The notes beneath the pieces were generated by a model. The model did not search any database and was not told the DNA's origin. It saw nothing but the letters and a program-made list of their open reading frames with translations. The position numbers and the translations under genes were made by a program. A DNA stretch of 64,000 nt, taken from NCBI GenBank assembly GCA_036244855.1, contig BQKZ01000039.1, positions 73,134 through 137,133 on the forward strand, written 5' to 3'. This document shows positions 1 through 12,200 of this stretch, piece by piece; position 1 is the stretch's first letter; every line of letters starts with the position of its first letter. This DNA comes from Temnopleurus reevesii. Its lineage: Eukaryota; Echinodermata; Echinoidea; Temnopleuroida; Temnopleuridae.

Positions 1-5
1 ACCAG

Positions 6-215
6 GTGCTCCTGAAGACGTCATGTGGTGAGATGGACATCGAGCTGTGGACCAAGGAGGCACCCAAGGCTTGCAGGAACTTTATTCAGCTATGCATGGA
101 GGGCTACTACGATGGCACCATCTTTCATCGCATCATCAGAAACTTCATGGCCCAGGGTGGGGACCCTACAGGCACGGGAGAGGGGGGAGAGTCCATCTAT
201 GGGCATCCTTTCAGA
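6..215 (+). CDS. CWC27: CWC27 exon (first in window): N-terminal half of cyclophilin domain
   Basis: An AG acceptor at 4-5 precedes GTG (Val), matching the known exon boundary after the short N-terminal peptide. The exon encodes 70 residues from [11 protein letters not shown] to [10 protein letters not shown] and ends at GTGAGT. It holds the catalytic-type Arg (R42 in window numbering, CypA R55) in FHR, plus F47, M48 and Q50. The usual Pro-Gly between HRII and F is Arg-Asn here. Confidence 0.93.
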
Positions 216-3200
216 GTGAGTAGTTCATTGATAAACCAGAGATGCCATCCCTCTGGAATGTGTTTGAGATAAGATTTTGAATCAGCTGAACTAAATATTT
301 TTTAGAGGAAACTATGGTTATTTACAAGTATATTTGACTCAGAGCCAGTTTGGGGTTCCTTCTGATAAGAAAGGTTGCATTTTGCCATATTCTTGACTAC
401 ATTGTTAATTCAAGTGTTCAAAATTCGAATAAATATAGATGTGTTCAGATGTGTTCTGAGGACCATATGCTGGTCGTAAAGTGAGGCGACCTTGAGCCTA
501 TGTGCAGAAATTAATACAGACTAGTTCCGAACGTGTCGAGACCTTATTATTAAGAGGTATTTTAAAATGATCTTTGCACTCTTATATTAGGCTTGAATAG
601 ATCAGCAACAGAACAGTACTTTCAGTTTATAATAATAATGATAATAATAATACACGACACTTTTAATGTGCCAGATTTCACATGAATAATATGCTCAAGG
701 TGCAGGAAATGTGCTCAAGGCGCATTACATTAGATTTGTAACTGTTCAAAAAGTTGCGTTTTCTCTCTTCTAGGATGAATTTCACTCCAGGTTGAGGTTT
801 GTAAGGAGAGGGCTTGTTGCCATGGCGAATGCTGGTCCTCATGACAACGGAAGTCAATTCTTCATCACCCTTGGGCCTTGTGAGCATCTCCAGGGCAAGC
901 ATACAATATTTGGCAAGGTATGTAGTATCGACAAACTATGTTTTGAGATGTAATACATTTTATTAATCATAAATTAGTCCTCATTTTTTAAGTATTCCTA
1001 ATCAATTTGGTTTGATTTGACATTCAATAATTCTCAAGATACCTAAAAGCGCTACAATTGAAAGTAAATATGAATTGAAGAAAATGGCAATCAATATTTA
1101 AAATTAATTTTTTTTTAATAGTTTTTAAAAGTTGTATGAAGATGAAATGATCTTTGATATTAATGCATGAAATATTAAACTTTAAATAAAAAACTAATGA
1201 TTCTAATTTCATTGCCACTTTGTAAACTCTAGTGATTTGATGGAGATGAATTTGTGGTCATTGAATTGAGAATGAGTACTAAAAGAATATTAGAGATTTC
1301 TCAATGTATTTTCCTTTTTTTGCTGTTCCAATATCCCAAGAATTTCATACAATCTTCAAAGAAATCAACTGTCACTATATTTCTAATGAATACAAATAGA
1401 AAATATGAGAGTTCCGTGTATAAATTATCTGTTTTCTGCTATTGATTGGTTTCAGATTGAAGGCAATACAATATACAATGCTGTGAAGCTCGGTGAGGTG
1501 GAGATCGGAGCAGATGACAGACCCATGTATCCACCAAAGATCAAAGGCACCCAGGTTAGTTTTGTCTTATTTCAGCACTTACAAAGAACAGAACAATGGA
1601 TGTGGTTCAATTATCCTACTGTGATCAAATGGTCCTGTGTTTTGTTGTGATAAGCAAGCCCATAAATTCTGGATTGCCTTGTACATTTACATGTATATGC
1701 ATATTTCTGAATCAGCTCCTTCTGAATTTTAATAGTGATGGAATATTTTTTCCTAGGAAACTTTATCACAACAACAAATTGGAGTGCATATGCCAAAATC
1801 TTTGGCACCTCTGTGAGTGCAGGTTTTGATTTGTCCAGGAAGGTATAATAATGTATATTGAGAATTAAATCTGATCAAATGAACTTACTAGTTATGTTTT
1901 CTTCTTTCTAAATTTGTAAGTCCAGTTGATCATATGTTATTATAAATTTATATTAAATTGAATGCACGATATATGACCACTTCTCTGCAAGACATCTGTT
2001 GATGTAGAAAAAAAATATGTAATGATCATTTCCATTTCATTTTGACAGGTCCTTGCCAATCCATTTGATGACATCATTCCTCGCCAGCTGAAGAAGAAGC
2101 ATGAGAAAGAGGAAAAGAAATCAAAAAGTAAATCAAAGGCAACAAAGTAAGTGCTTATGCTGACATATTTGATGTCATCAAGCTTATTTTTTTTCTTTTC
2201 AATGCTTATTGTATTCTATGTTTTTGTTAATAGATATCATTAGTGTAAAGCAATCTATTTTGTCTGTGTTTGATAAATGGGTTTACTTTATGTTTTAATC
2301 TGGAGAAATCCCTTTAGCTAGCATTTTTTTTCATTTTTTTTTTTTACCAGTACTCATATTCAGAGCTGATGATTATTATGATTGTTCAATAAAAATAGGA
2401 CACTTATAGGACAAAATAGGATGTTACAAGTCCTTCGAGATACAGTAGTCGAAAATGCTTAGAAGCCAAGCATAGGATATATTTTTGTTTCTGAAAAAGG
2501 GATTTATATGGTAAAATGATGCGATTTCCATAGATCATATGCGGTTGGTAGCTCTGCAGATTGTATATTAGTTCATGAGAAGAAAATTCACAAAGTAGTA
2601 ACTGTATAATCCTGTTTATCGTTCAATCCTTCTACCCATCATCAGAAACTTCAGTCTACTCTCCTTTGGTGAGGAAGCGGAGGAGGATGAAGAGGAGACG
2701 GTGGTCGCCAGCAAATCAATGAAGAATAAAAGCAAGAGTATGCACGATCTGGTCAAAGATCCAAAGCTCAGCTCAACGCCAGCTGTAGAGATAGAAAAGT
2801 AAGTCATTTTATTCTGAGGCTCATTAAAAAGTATCACAGTAGTTATGTTGGAAATGTTAATGTGTTGATAGACATCACTTCATCTTTGGAAAATAAATGA
2901 TTTTTCTTATATCAATTAGGTCCCTCAAAGTTTAGCCAACTATCTTAATCTTGAAATAAGAATATTCTAATGCCAATTCACAAATCAGTGGTATTTGAAT
3001 GCTCTTATTATACAAATCTTAGGATGGCAAGCTATTTTGCATATGCAATAGCTTGGTACCATAAACCTGATGTGCTAAACGTATTCCAGGCCCACTTTTG
3101 TTATTTCCAATGTTATGCTAAACTTACTTCCTTTAATTCGGGAATGGATTTGAATTCAATTTAAATGGTTAATTCAATTTTTTTTTGCAGCCAATGGCTG

Positions 3201-6200
3201 AAGCACAGAATCTTCATCCACCCCGCCCCCCCCCCCAAAAAAAAAAAAAATCACACTTGCAGTATCTACCAAGTTTTAAGATGCAGTACATTTATTAATA
3301 ATGCTATATGGAATCATAGGAAAACATAATTTTATTTCTTGAATTACATCAAATAGTGTGTATTGAGTATTACTCATTTAGTGGCATGGATATTAAGCAG
3401 AGAGAGGCTGTGTCAATTCCAACTTCTTAACAGAATTGTAAGAATTCTCGAAAATTGCATAAATATTCTTAAGAATAATGCTTCACGGTACAACGAGTTA
3501 TCTTTCTTGGAAATGTGAGTGGTCCTGAAAAGGACCTACCCACTCTCGCCGTTTCAATGAGCATGTTCTCATTGTTTTCAATGAGAACATGCTCATCGAA
3601 ACGTCGAGAGTGGGTAGGTCCTTTTCAGGACCACTCACATTTCCAAGAAAGATAACTCGTTGTACCGTGAAGCATTATTCTCATCATTCTTCCACGAGTG
3701 AAACCTTCAAATAATAAAGATTCTTATAAAACTGTATCATGCTTGTGTTCATAATCAATGAATTCAATTATGTTCCTTTAGAGAGGAGAAGCCTTCGGTT
3801 GAGGAAAGATTAAAACCCATGCCGACACAATCTGATGAATCTGATGAAGAGCAAGCAGAAGAAGAGGATAGAAAAAGAGAAGAGGAGAGGAAAAGAGAAG
3901 CAGAGAGAAAAAGTGAGGAGAGGAGAAAGGAGGCTGCAAATAAGGTCCGATCTAAACTCACAAAGGACAGAAAAAGGAATGAGGAAGGAGTCAGGGAGTC
4001 GCCAAAGGAGGACAAACCATTGTCAAGAAAGCAAGTCACATTCTTTTTCATTTCCTTCAAATAATGTCAAATAATCAAAATTAAGCTAGTGTATTAGTTG
4101 TTAAAAAAACCTTCACTATGAGAACTTGCTAGAAGCAATACAGAAATCATTTCCTGCTAAAAAACTTACAGTATTCAATTATTTTTCTTATTTCAAATAT
4201 TTGTTTACTTTTCAGCATTTTCAAACATTTTATCCCATATGTCACCTGAAATCTAACAATTTATCGTTTATTGTTTTAAAATCAGCTTGTTAAAATGAAT
4301 AGTGATAATGATGATAAAAACAACATATATAGGGTGCTTTATACTGGGGTGAAAGAGCTCAGTATTTAGTTTTATTTGAATAGTCTCTTCTTTTTTTCTA
4401 AACATGGTTTTGAATACTTTTGGCCTGTTTTGTAGGGAAGAACTTCAAGAAGAATCAAGAAAGCTGAAAGAAGAATTACGTGAAAGTCGGAAAAGAAAAA
4501 AACAGGAATCGCAGCCAGAACAAGTGAAAGAAGAGAAAGATGAAGAGGCTAATAAAGGTATGTTAGTGTTTATCAGTTGATTTTCTATCTTGGATTCTTT
4601 ATGACTCTGTTTTACAAACCAACTGTAAAAAAAACCATTAGATTTTGTATGCATGCCAGACAAATAAAAAGAAACAACTTCAGCAAATTGTGCATCCCCT
4701 TTCTGCCTAACTCCGTCCGCTATCAAGTATATAGTAATGATATCCATGTCCTAATGACAGTGACGATGATTACTAGAATGATACAATAAGTGCATATTAG
4801 GCAGATTTCAGGGAATATTATTTTTTGTTTATTTTTTAACAGGGTATTTAATCAGTTGTGACCATTAATATGGTGGCTGTAGCCCTTCATCTTCTGCAAT
4901 CAAGTTAGTAATTTTGCTTGTTGAGCTATCGGGGAGATGTGAGGGACCTTTGTGCTTTCTTGTAGATCTCCATCTGCCCCGCCACTTCCCATTAGAAATG
5001 ACCATCTGTTTTGCTTGTTAATCTCAAATTGGTGTTGTTTTTGCATTATATTTCTCATGAAAGATCATTCATGGACATTTTTTTTTAATTCTAGAGCTAA
5101 AATAAAGGCAAGGTTGAAGCTATATCAGCTTCATGGCAAGAAGTAGAAGTTGAAAGCCATGAAGAAGATCACAAGGCTTTGTATGATATCATAACTATTA
5201 TCATTATTACTGTATGTCCTGATTCTTGTCATTTCAGAGGAGATTAGGAGTAAAGGTGATGATGATGATGAGTTTCATTCTCAGAAGAAGAAGTTTAAAG
5301 CTCTGAAGAATACCAGCGAAGAAGGACCAATTATGATATCAGCTTCTATCATCATTATAATATTATTACTAATAATTGAAATAATTCTTGCCTTATTCCA
5401 ACATAGATAAACACTGATTGATAGTGCTTTACCAAGATGCTGTGAAAAAAAATTCACAGGCATTCTCGGGTAGGAATCAAACCCACGATCTCCTGATGAC
5501 TAGACAGGTGTCTCACCACTTAGAAGTCAAGAATTATTCCAATTATTTATCTACCCATCACAAAAATCATTTAATTGATACAATTATTTTACCTACAACT
5601 TTTGTTTTTCTTGTTTTAATTCCAGAAGAGAGTAAAATCAAGGGTGTTAGGCTTGATGAGTTTCATGCTCAGAAGAAGGAGTTCAAAGCCATGAAGAAGA
5701 AGAAGATGGTGAAGAAATTCTCAATATGGTATCACAAATATTCTTATTAGGACTACTCTGACTTCTTCCTCTTCATATTCGTACATTTGTTATTACCATT
5801 ATGACTATTACTAATGTTTTGTTTCTTGTCATTTCAGAAGAAAGTAAAAATAAAGAAGATGAGCTAGATGAGTTTCATGCTCAGAAGAAGAAGTTTAAAG
5901 CCATGAAGAAGAAAACTTTGAAGAAAGGCTCAAGCAGAGAAGACCAGGTAGGTTTAGGCCTGGGTTGTGTTTCACTAAATCGTTCTCAAAGTTATAAACC
6001 ACTTTAAGAAAGACTGGAGTACGTTAATGATTGTAATGCCATAAGATTCTCGATCATTCAGCACAATAACCGATACCAGTCATGTGTAAAGTCATTCTTA
6101 AAGTCTTTCTTCTCGTGGTGAAACATCGCCCTGGATTGTGTTTCATGAATTGTTCATATACCTATGCATGGCTCTGTGAATGATGGGCTACCTTTTCACA

Positions 6201-9200
6201 AGTAGTGCTATTCAGCGCCAAGGGTTATCATTGAGTGCAGGAAAGGGTCCCCAGTTGTTTGTAGAGTCATGCATACCTCTATGAAAAACTCTATGAAACC
6301 CAACCCAGGTTTGCCTATACCGGTAATATTTCTAAAAGTGAGTAGTCATGGCACCAAATGCCAAGAAATTCTCATGCTGGAAATAACCTTTACAGTTATC
6401 AGCAAGTACCATGAAATTGATTCTCGATATGAACTTATCCCCTTTACCCACTAAAATAACCTTAAATTATGTGACCTGTATGCACACAAAGTATGTCAAA
6501 TATAATGTATCTGTCCTCAATAGAAGCAACACAATGTTCAGCATTGCGAGGTCTCTAAATTCACAGCACACGTGGTAAAGCTGGAGATGATTTATTTCAG
6601 TTTCTATCACCTTGAAGATGATAGAAATTGTGTGAACCGTATGATTGTTATTATAATTTCATGACAGACCCTTGCATTTCTCATTAAAAATGTTGTTTAT
6701 TAAAATCATATTTATTTGTATAAATTTGTTATCTCTTCTTTATGAACGATATTTCAGAAGTTATAATCAAGAATATATATTCAACGAGATGAATTTGTTG
6801 AGAAAAGTTCCAGAATAAGCTTCATTCAGCCATCTTGAACAAGAAACCTGAGACAGAGATGGAAGAAGAAGAAGAGAAGGAGAATGTGTAGAAGGAGATG
6901 TTTTTAAAATATTCCTTGCATTCTTCACAGAGTAATACTGTATGATTGTTATTATCATTTCATGACAGACTCTCGCATTACTGGCCAAGTCCCAGAATAA
7001 GCTTCATTCAGCCATCTTGAACAAGAAACCTGAGACAGAGATGGAGGAAGAAGAAGAAGAGAAGGAAGAAGGGGAATGCGTAGAATAATAATGATAATAA
7101 TATTATTTTGCAATTTATATAGCGCATGTATCCACTCTCGCTACTGAGTGCTCAAGGCACTTTACATCATTATTACCCTGGCATTAGCCTGGCAGCCACC
7201 AGCACTCTTGGCATTTCAAGGAATAGATATTCCATCCAGGTACCAATTCACCTCACCTGGGTTGGGTGCAACGCAGTGTGGATGAATTTCTTGCTGAAGG
7301 AAATTGACGCCATGGGTTGAAAGGCGAGAGTCACGACCAATACACCAAGTTTTCAAAAGTTTNTGAAGAAAGGCTCAAGCAGAGAAGACCAGGTAGGTTT
7401 AGGCCTGGGTTGTGGTTCACCAAATCGTTCTCAAAGTTATAAACCACTTTAAGAAAGACTGGAGTATGTTAACGAGTGTAATACCATAAGATGTTTGATC
7501 ATTCAGCAACAAGAACTGATACCAGTCATGCATAAAGTCATTCTTAAACTCTTTCTTGTTGTGGAGAAACACCGCCCTGGGTTGTTTTTCATAAATTGTT
7601 CAAATACCTGTGCATGACTCTATGAGTGACTGAAGACCTCTTTTCATGTGCAATTCAACGCCAAGGGTTAACATTGATTGCAGGAAAGGGTCACCAGTTG
7701 TCTGTAGAGTCATGCATACCTCTATGAATAACTCTATGAAACCCAACCCAGGTTTGTGTATAATATTTCTAAAAGTGAGTAGTCATGGCACCAAATGCCA
7801 AGAAATTCTCATGCAGGAATTAACTTTAACATTTATCAGCAAGTACAGTACCTTGAAATTGATTATCAATATGGACTTATCCCCTTTAGCCACTAGATAA
7901 CCTTAAATCGTGTGATTTGTGTACACAAGGTATGTCCAATTTCATGTATCTTTGATGTACCAAATGACATAATGTCTAGGTTTGTAGCATCTCCAAAATC
8001 ATATAACTTATGAAAAAGTTGGGAATAATCAATTAAGGGGTTGTTGTTCAAAAGTTGCAATAGATTGCAACTTGCAGTTGATCGGAAAGTGCCAATCAAA
8101 ATCATTGTTTCATTCTTGAATTAAAATGCGCATTACAATTTGCAAAGTTGCAGTTGATTTGCAGTTGATTTTGAACAAGACCCCCTAAGTCATTTTTACC
8201 TAGGCTTGTTTTCATTAGTTTTATTTTGCATCTGTTACCATAATTTGTTATTTTTAAGACATATATACAAACTCTCAAGAATGACCAAGGAGCTTCTTTT
8301 CCCGTTTTCGAAAGTTGTTTGAACTCTTCACAGAATAGTTCATACACGTATACTGCATTATTATTCTGTTTATTATCATTCCATGACAGACTCTCGCATT
8401 ACTGGCCAAGTTCCAGAATAAGCTTCATTCGGCCATCTTGAACAAGAAACCTGAGCCTGAGATGGAGGAAGAAGAAGAAGAAGAGAAGGAAGAAGGAGAA
8501 TGCATAGAAGGAGAAGAGGAAACAAAGGAGGAAGGAGGAGAACAGGAAGGAAATGAATGGTAAGTGAAGAATCTCATACACAGGGAATAATGTTAGTGTC
8601 CACATTTGATTAGCAGTTTTCGACATTGGGGAAATATTTCCAACAATTCTGTGTGTCCTGTGTGAAAAAGTTGCTAAACAAAGCCAAAGCGCCTTTTGTG
8701 TAGCAATCATGCTAAAATGCAAGGCAATTTATGATGCGATACCAGGAAAATTATCCTCTGGTAAAAAAGAAGAAAAATAGAAATTGCTGTTTATGTGTAC
8801 AGCAAAAAAAATGGTTTTGCAAGACAATTATTTTCAGAGATCATGGTAATCATATCTAAAGTCATTAATTTATACAAGGTTGGTTACTGGGCATTGCATG
8901 TTCTAATCACTGGCCAGAATGCCGTCTCATTTTGGTATTCTAGGTTTTATTTTGCCCTTTTCTATTTTCCACATTTATGCTGTAATATATTCATTTGCCC
9001 TTTTGAAATGATGCCTTGCCCTAAAAGATTGAAATTTTTAGGCCAGAGTTGATTTGATCGATTTGATGTGAATCTGGCTTTAAACAGGGAAGTTGGATTA
9101 AGATAATGATTGTTTAATTGACTGATTGTGTTGTCAAGTTTTCTTAGGTACACAACATGAAAGATTTGCTTTACCCTAGTTTGNATTAGGAGTTGTGGAA

Positions 9201-12200
9201 TAAAGGAAATATTTCGAACACTTTGTGTACACATCTATGTGATAAAGTGGCTGAACAAAACATCTTTTGTGTAGCGATCATGCTAAAATGCAAAGCAAAT
9301 TATGATGTAATACAAGGAAAATTATTCCTTGATATATGGTAACAAAATTCATTTTACATTAAAAAAATGCAATATTACTGCTTTTGCACGATGATTTATT
9401 GAGAGATCAGTGTAATTAAGTTGATGGGCATAGATTACTCCAAGGCTATTGACTACTAGGCATTACACGTCTTCCTCACCTGCCTCAGTGCCTTCTCATT
9501 AGGTATTTGAGATTTTTCTCCGCCCCTTTGAAATGTTGCCTTAAAATTTTTTTATCAGTTGATTTGATCAGCGATGTGAATTTGGCTTCACACAAGGAAG
9601 TTGGATTAAGATAATGATTGTTTAATTGACTGATTGTGCTTTCTAGTTTTCCTAGGTAAACAACTAGAAAGATTTGCTTTACCCTAGCTTGTTTACTGAA
9701 TAAATCAATTAATTCAGACTTTTTCTTTAAAAAACGCTCTACTTCTAGACTTGTAAGTAAACTTTCCCACACTCATACTCCCATTAGAATGATAGGACCT
9801 TTAAAATTGGAATTGGAGAAAGCTAAACAGAGATCCTAGGGCTGGTTGCGTAAGAAAATGATATCCGAATCCTAACTAAGCAAGGGTAATTTGTGAGTTC
9901 TCATAGCCAGGAGGGTTCTCCCAATCCCCCCCCCCCCAGTTTCTGCCATCGATTGTGCTATAGCGGCAAACATTTGTACGCAAAAAAAAAAATATCATAT
10001 GAAGTACAAAATCCATCGCCAGATTTTGAAAAAAAAACACTTTATCTCCAATCAGTTTATCATGCTAATTAAAGTCATGAAAACAGTTTTTGGCTCTAGG
10101 TCACTAAACAGAGATGATAGAAAGCTAATTTTGTTGTATTTTTTGCACTGACTTTGACTTTTTTAAAATTAAAATATAAAGATAGATTTAGGGTATTTTC
10201 TCTCTAAATTTCTTTCCAGACTTTAATACTATCATTATTAGATTGACTAGGCTGTCAACTTCATATCATGAAGAGAAAACAAGTATTATTTTGATGTTAG
10301 TTCCTTGTATATTAAACTTTCTTTTCAAAATATTGAAGTCTTTTTGCTTATTAAAGGTATTTTCTCTCTAAATTTCCTGCCAGACTTGAAGGTTATCTTC
10401 ATTAGATTGATTAGGCTGTCAGCTTTCTCAAGTGATCAAGAAGAGTAATTTTGAATAGTTCCTTGTATACCAAACTTTTTCTGTGAAGATATTGAAGTCT
10501 TTTTTGTTTATTAAAGGTATTTTCCATCTAACTTCCTTCCATACATGATGACTGTCTTTATGATATTAATTAGGCTGTCAGCTTTGTTAGAAAGGAGAGA
10601 AAACACGTACCTTTGATTAGTTTCTCATATATAAAACTTCCTTTTCAAAATATTGAAGTCTTTTTGTTTATGATAGGTATTTTCTCTCTAAATTTCCTGC
10701 CAGATCTGAAGGTTGTCTTCATTAAATTGATTAGGCTGTCAGTTTTCTCAAGTAATCAAGAAGAGAAAAGTGACTTTGAATAGTTCCTTGTATACCAATT
10801 TTTTTTGTAGAAAAGTCTTTTGGGTGTATCAAAGGTATTTTATCTCTAAATTTCTTGCCAGACCTGGAGGTTATCTTCATTAAATTGATTAGGCTGTCAG
10901 CTTTTTCAGGTAATCAAGAAGAGAAAAGTGACTTTGAATACTTCCTTGTATACCAAACTTTGTTTATAAAGATATTACATTCTTTCAGGTGTATCAAAGG
11001 TATTTTCTCTTTAAATTTCCTGCCAGACGTGAAGGTTGTCTTCATTAGATTCATTAGGCTCTCGGCTTTCTTAGGTAACCAATAAGAGAAAACAAGCAAC
11101 TTTGATTACTTTTTATAGAAAAGATCTTATCAAAATATTGAACTCCTTCAGTTGTATGAAAGGTATTTTCTGTATAAATTTCCTGCCAGACCTGAAAATC
11201 TTCAATCAATTGATTAGGCTGTCAGCTTTTTCAAGTAATCAAGAAGAGAAAAGTGACTTTGAATAATTCCTTGTATACCAATTTTTTTTTTTGTAGAGAA
11301 GTCTTTTGGGTGTATCAAAGGTATTTTCTCTCTAAATTTCCTCTCAGACGTGAAGGTTGTCTTCATTAGATTGATTACTAGGCTGTCAGCTTTTTCAGGT
11401 AATCAAGAAGAGAAAACAAGTAATTAGGACCAGCATGTGGGTCAAGAGGAAATGTATGTCTGTCTCAGGTGGAGCGTGACCCCATTTCTTGGGTCAGACA
11501 CGGTTGGAAATTCACTGGTGGAAGTTTGAAAATTCATTACCTTTGAATAAATTATCTGATTTTGCTCAAATTCTCTTGGTTTGTTCATCTTATTTGTCCT
11601 CATTCTCTGACAACATATCAATGTTTAAGAGAAGTTTCCATTTAATGAGATATGGCTTGAGTTCTGATTAAGGAAATGTTCAGATTACACAGTATTTAAG
11701 CGTAAATTTGCAACTTGATCTTCTTATCGAGTCATACATGAAACCATGCTCTTAATGACAATTCCAGCTGTCACAAGTAATTAATTCTGGGCAAATTGAT
11801 TTTCCGAGATCTTCCTGACTTCCTTGAGTGATATGAACTGACTCAGAGTGTCTTTCACCTTTCACCATGCCCTTTTTGTGAAACCATCCCCAATCCCATT
11901 TGGTTGATTTTGGGAAATCTTGTTTGATGCATTTTGGTATAATTTCTCTTTCACCTTGCATGCTCTGTTTCCTCTATGAAACTAGTCACTAAATGATGAT
12001 TTTAAATGCCTTGGATATATATTTGTGGAGGCGTCTTGGTGTAATGGTTCTGACTGTCGACTTTCAACCCGAGGGTCGTACATGTAGGTTCGAATCCCAC
12101 CCATGGCGTCAGTTTCCTTCAGCAAGAAATTAATCCGCGTTGTGCTGCACTCAACCCAGGTGAGGTGACTGGGTACGGTAGGAAGAAATTCCTTGAATAC

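Larger units (their letters stand above)
3472..3681. repeat. 210 bp near-perfect hairpin carrying histone-type 3' processing signals on both strands
   Basis: Arms 3472-3574 and 3579-3681 (103 bp each) differ at only two positions and are separated by TTTT. The right arm, plus strand, holds GGTCCTTTTCAGGACC (3617-3632). This is a 6 bp stem with a TTTC loop that fits the replication-dependent histone mRNA stem-loop, followed by ACCACTCA. Eleven bases on is CAAGAAAGA (3644-3652), the purine-rich downstream element of sea urchin histone genes that pairs with U7 snRNA. The left arm has the same on the minus strand (stem-loop 3521-3536, element 3501-3509). It lies in a CWC27 intron. Hairpin and motifs are seen directly; activity is not shown. 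Confidence 0.9.
918..3781 (+). other. CWC27 introns between exons at 917-1456, 1554-2049, 2146-2646 and 2798-3782
   Basis: Ordinary AT-rich introns. The last one holds a C-run/A-run junction (3219-3250) and the 210 bp hairpin at 3472-3681, described separately. Confidence 0.6.

Noticed and set aside
3472..3681. A histone gene at the hairpin
   Set aside because: Only the 3' processing signal is present. No histone coding frame lies on either strand next to it.
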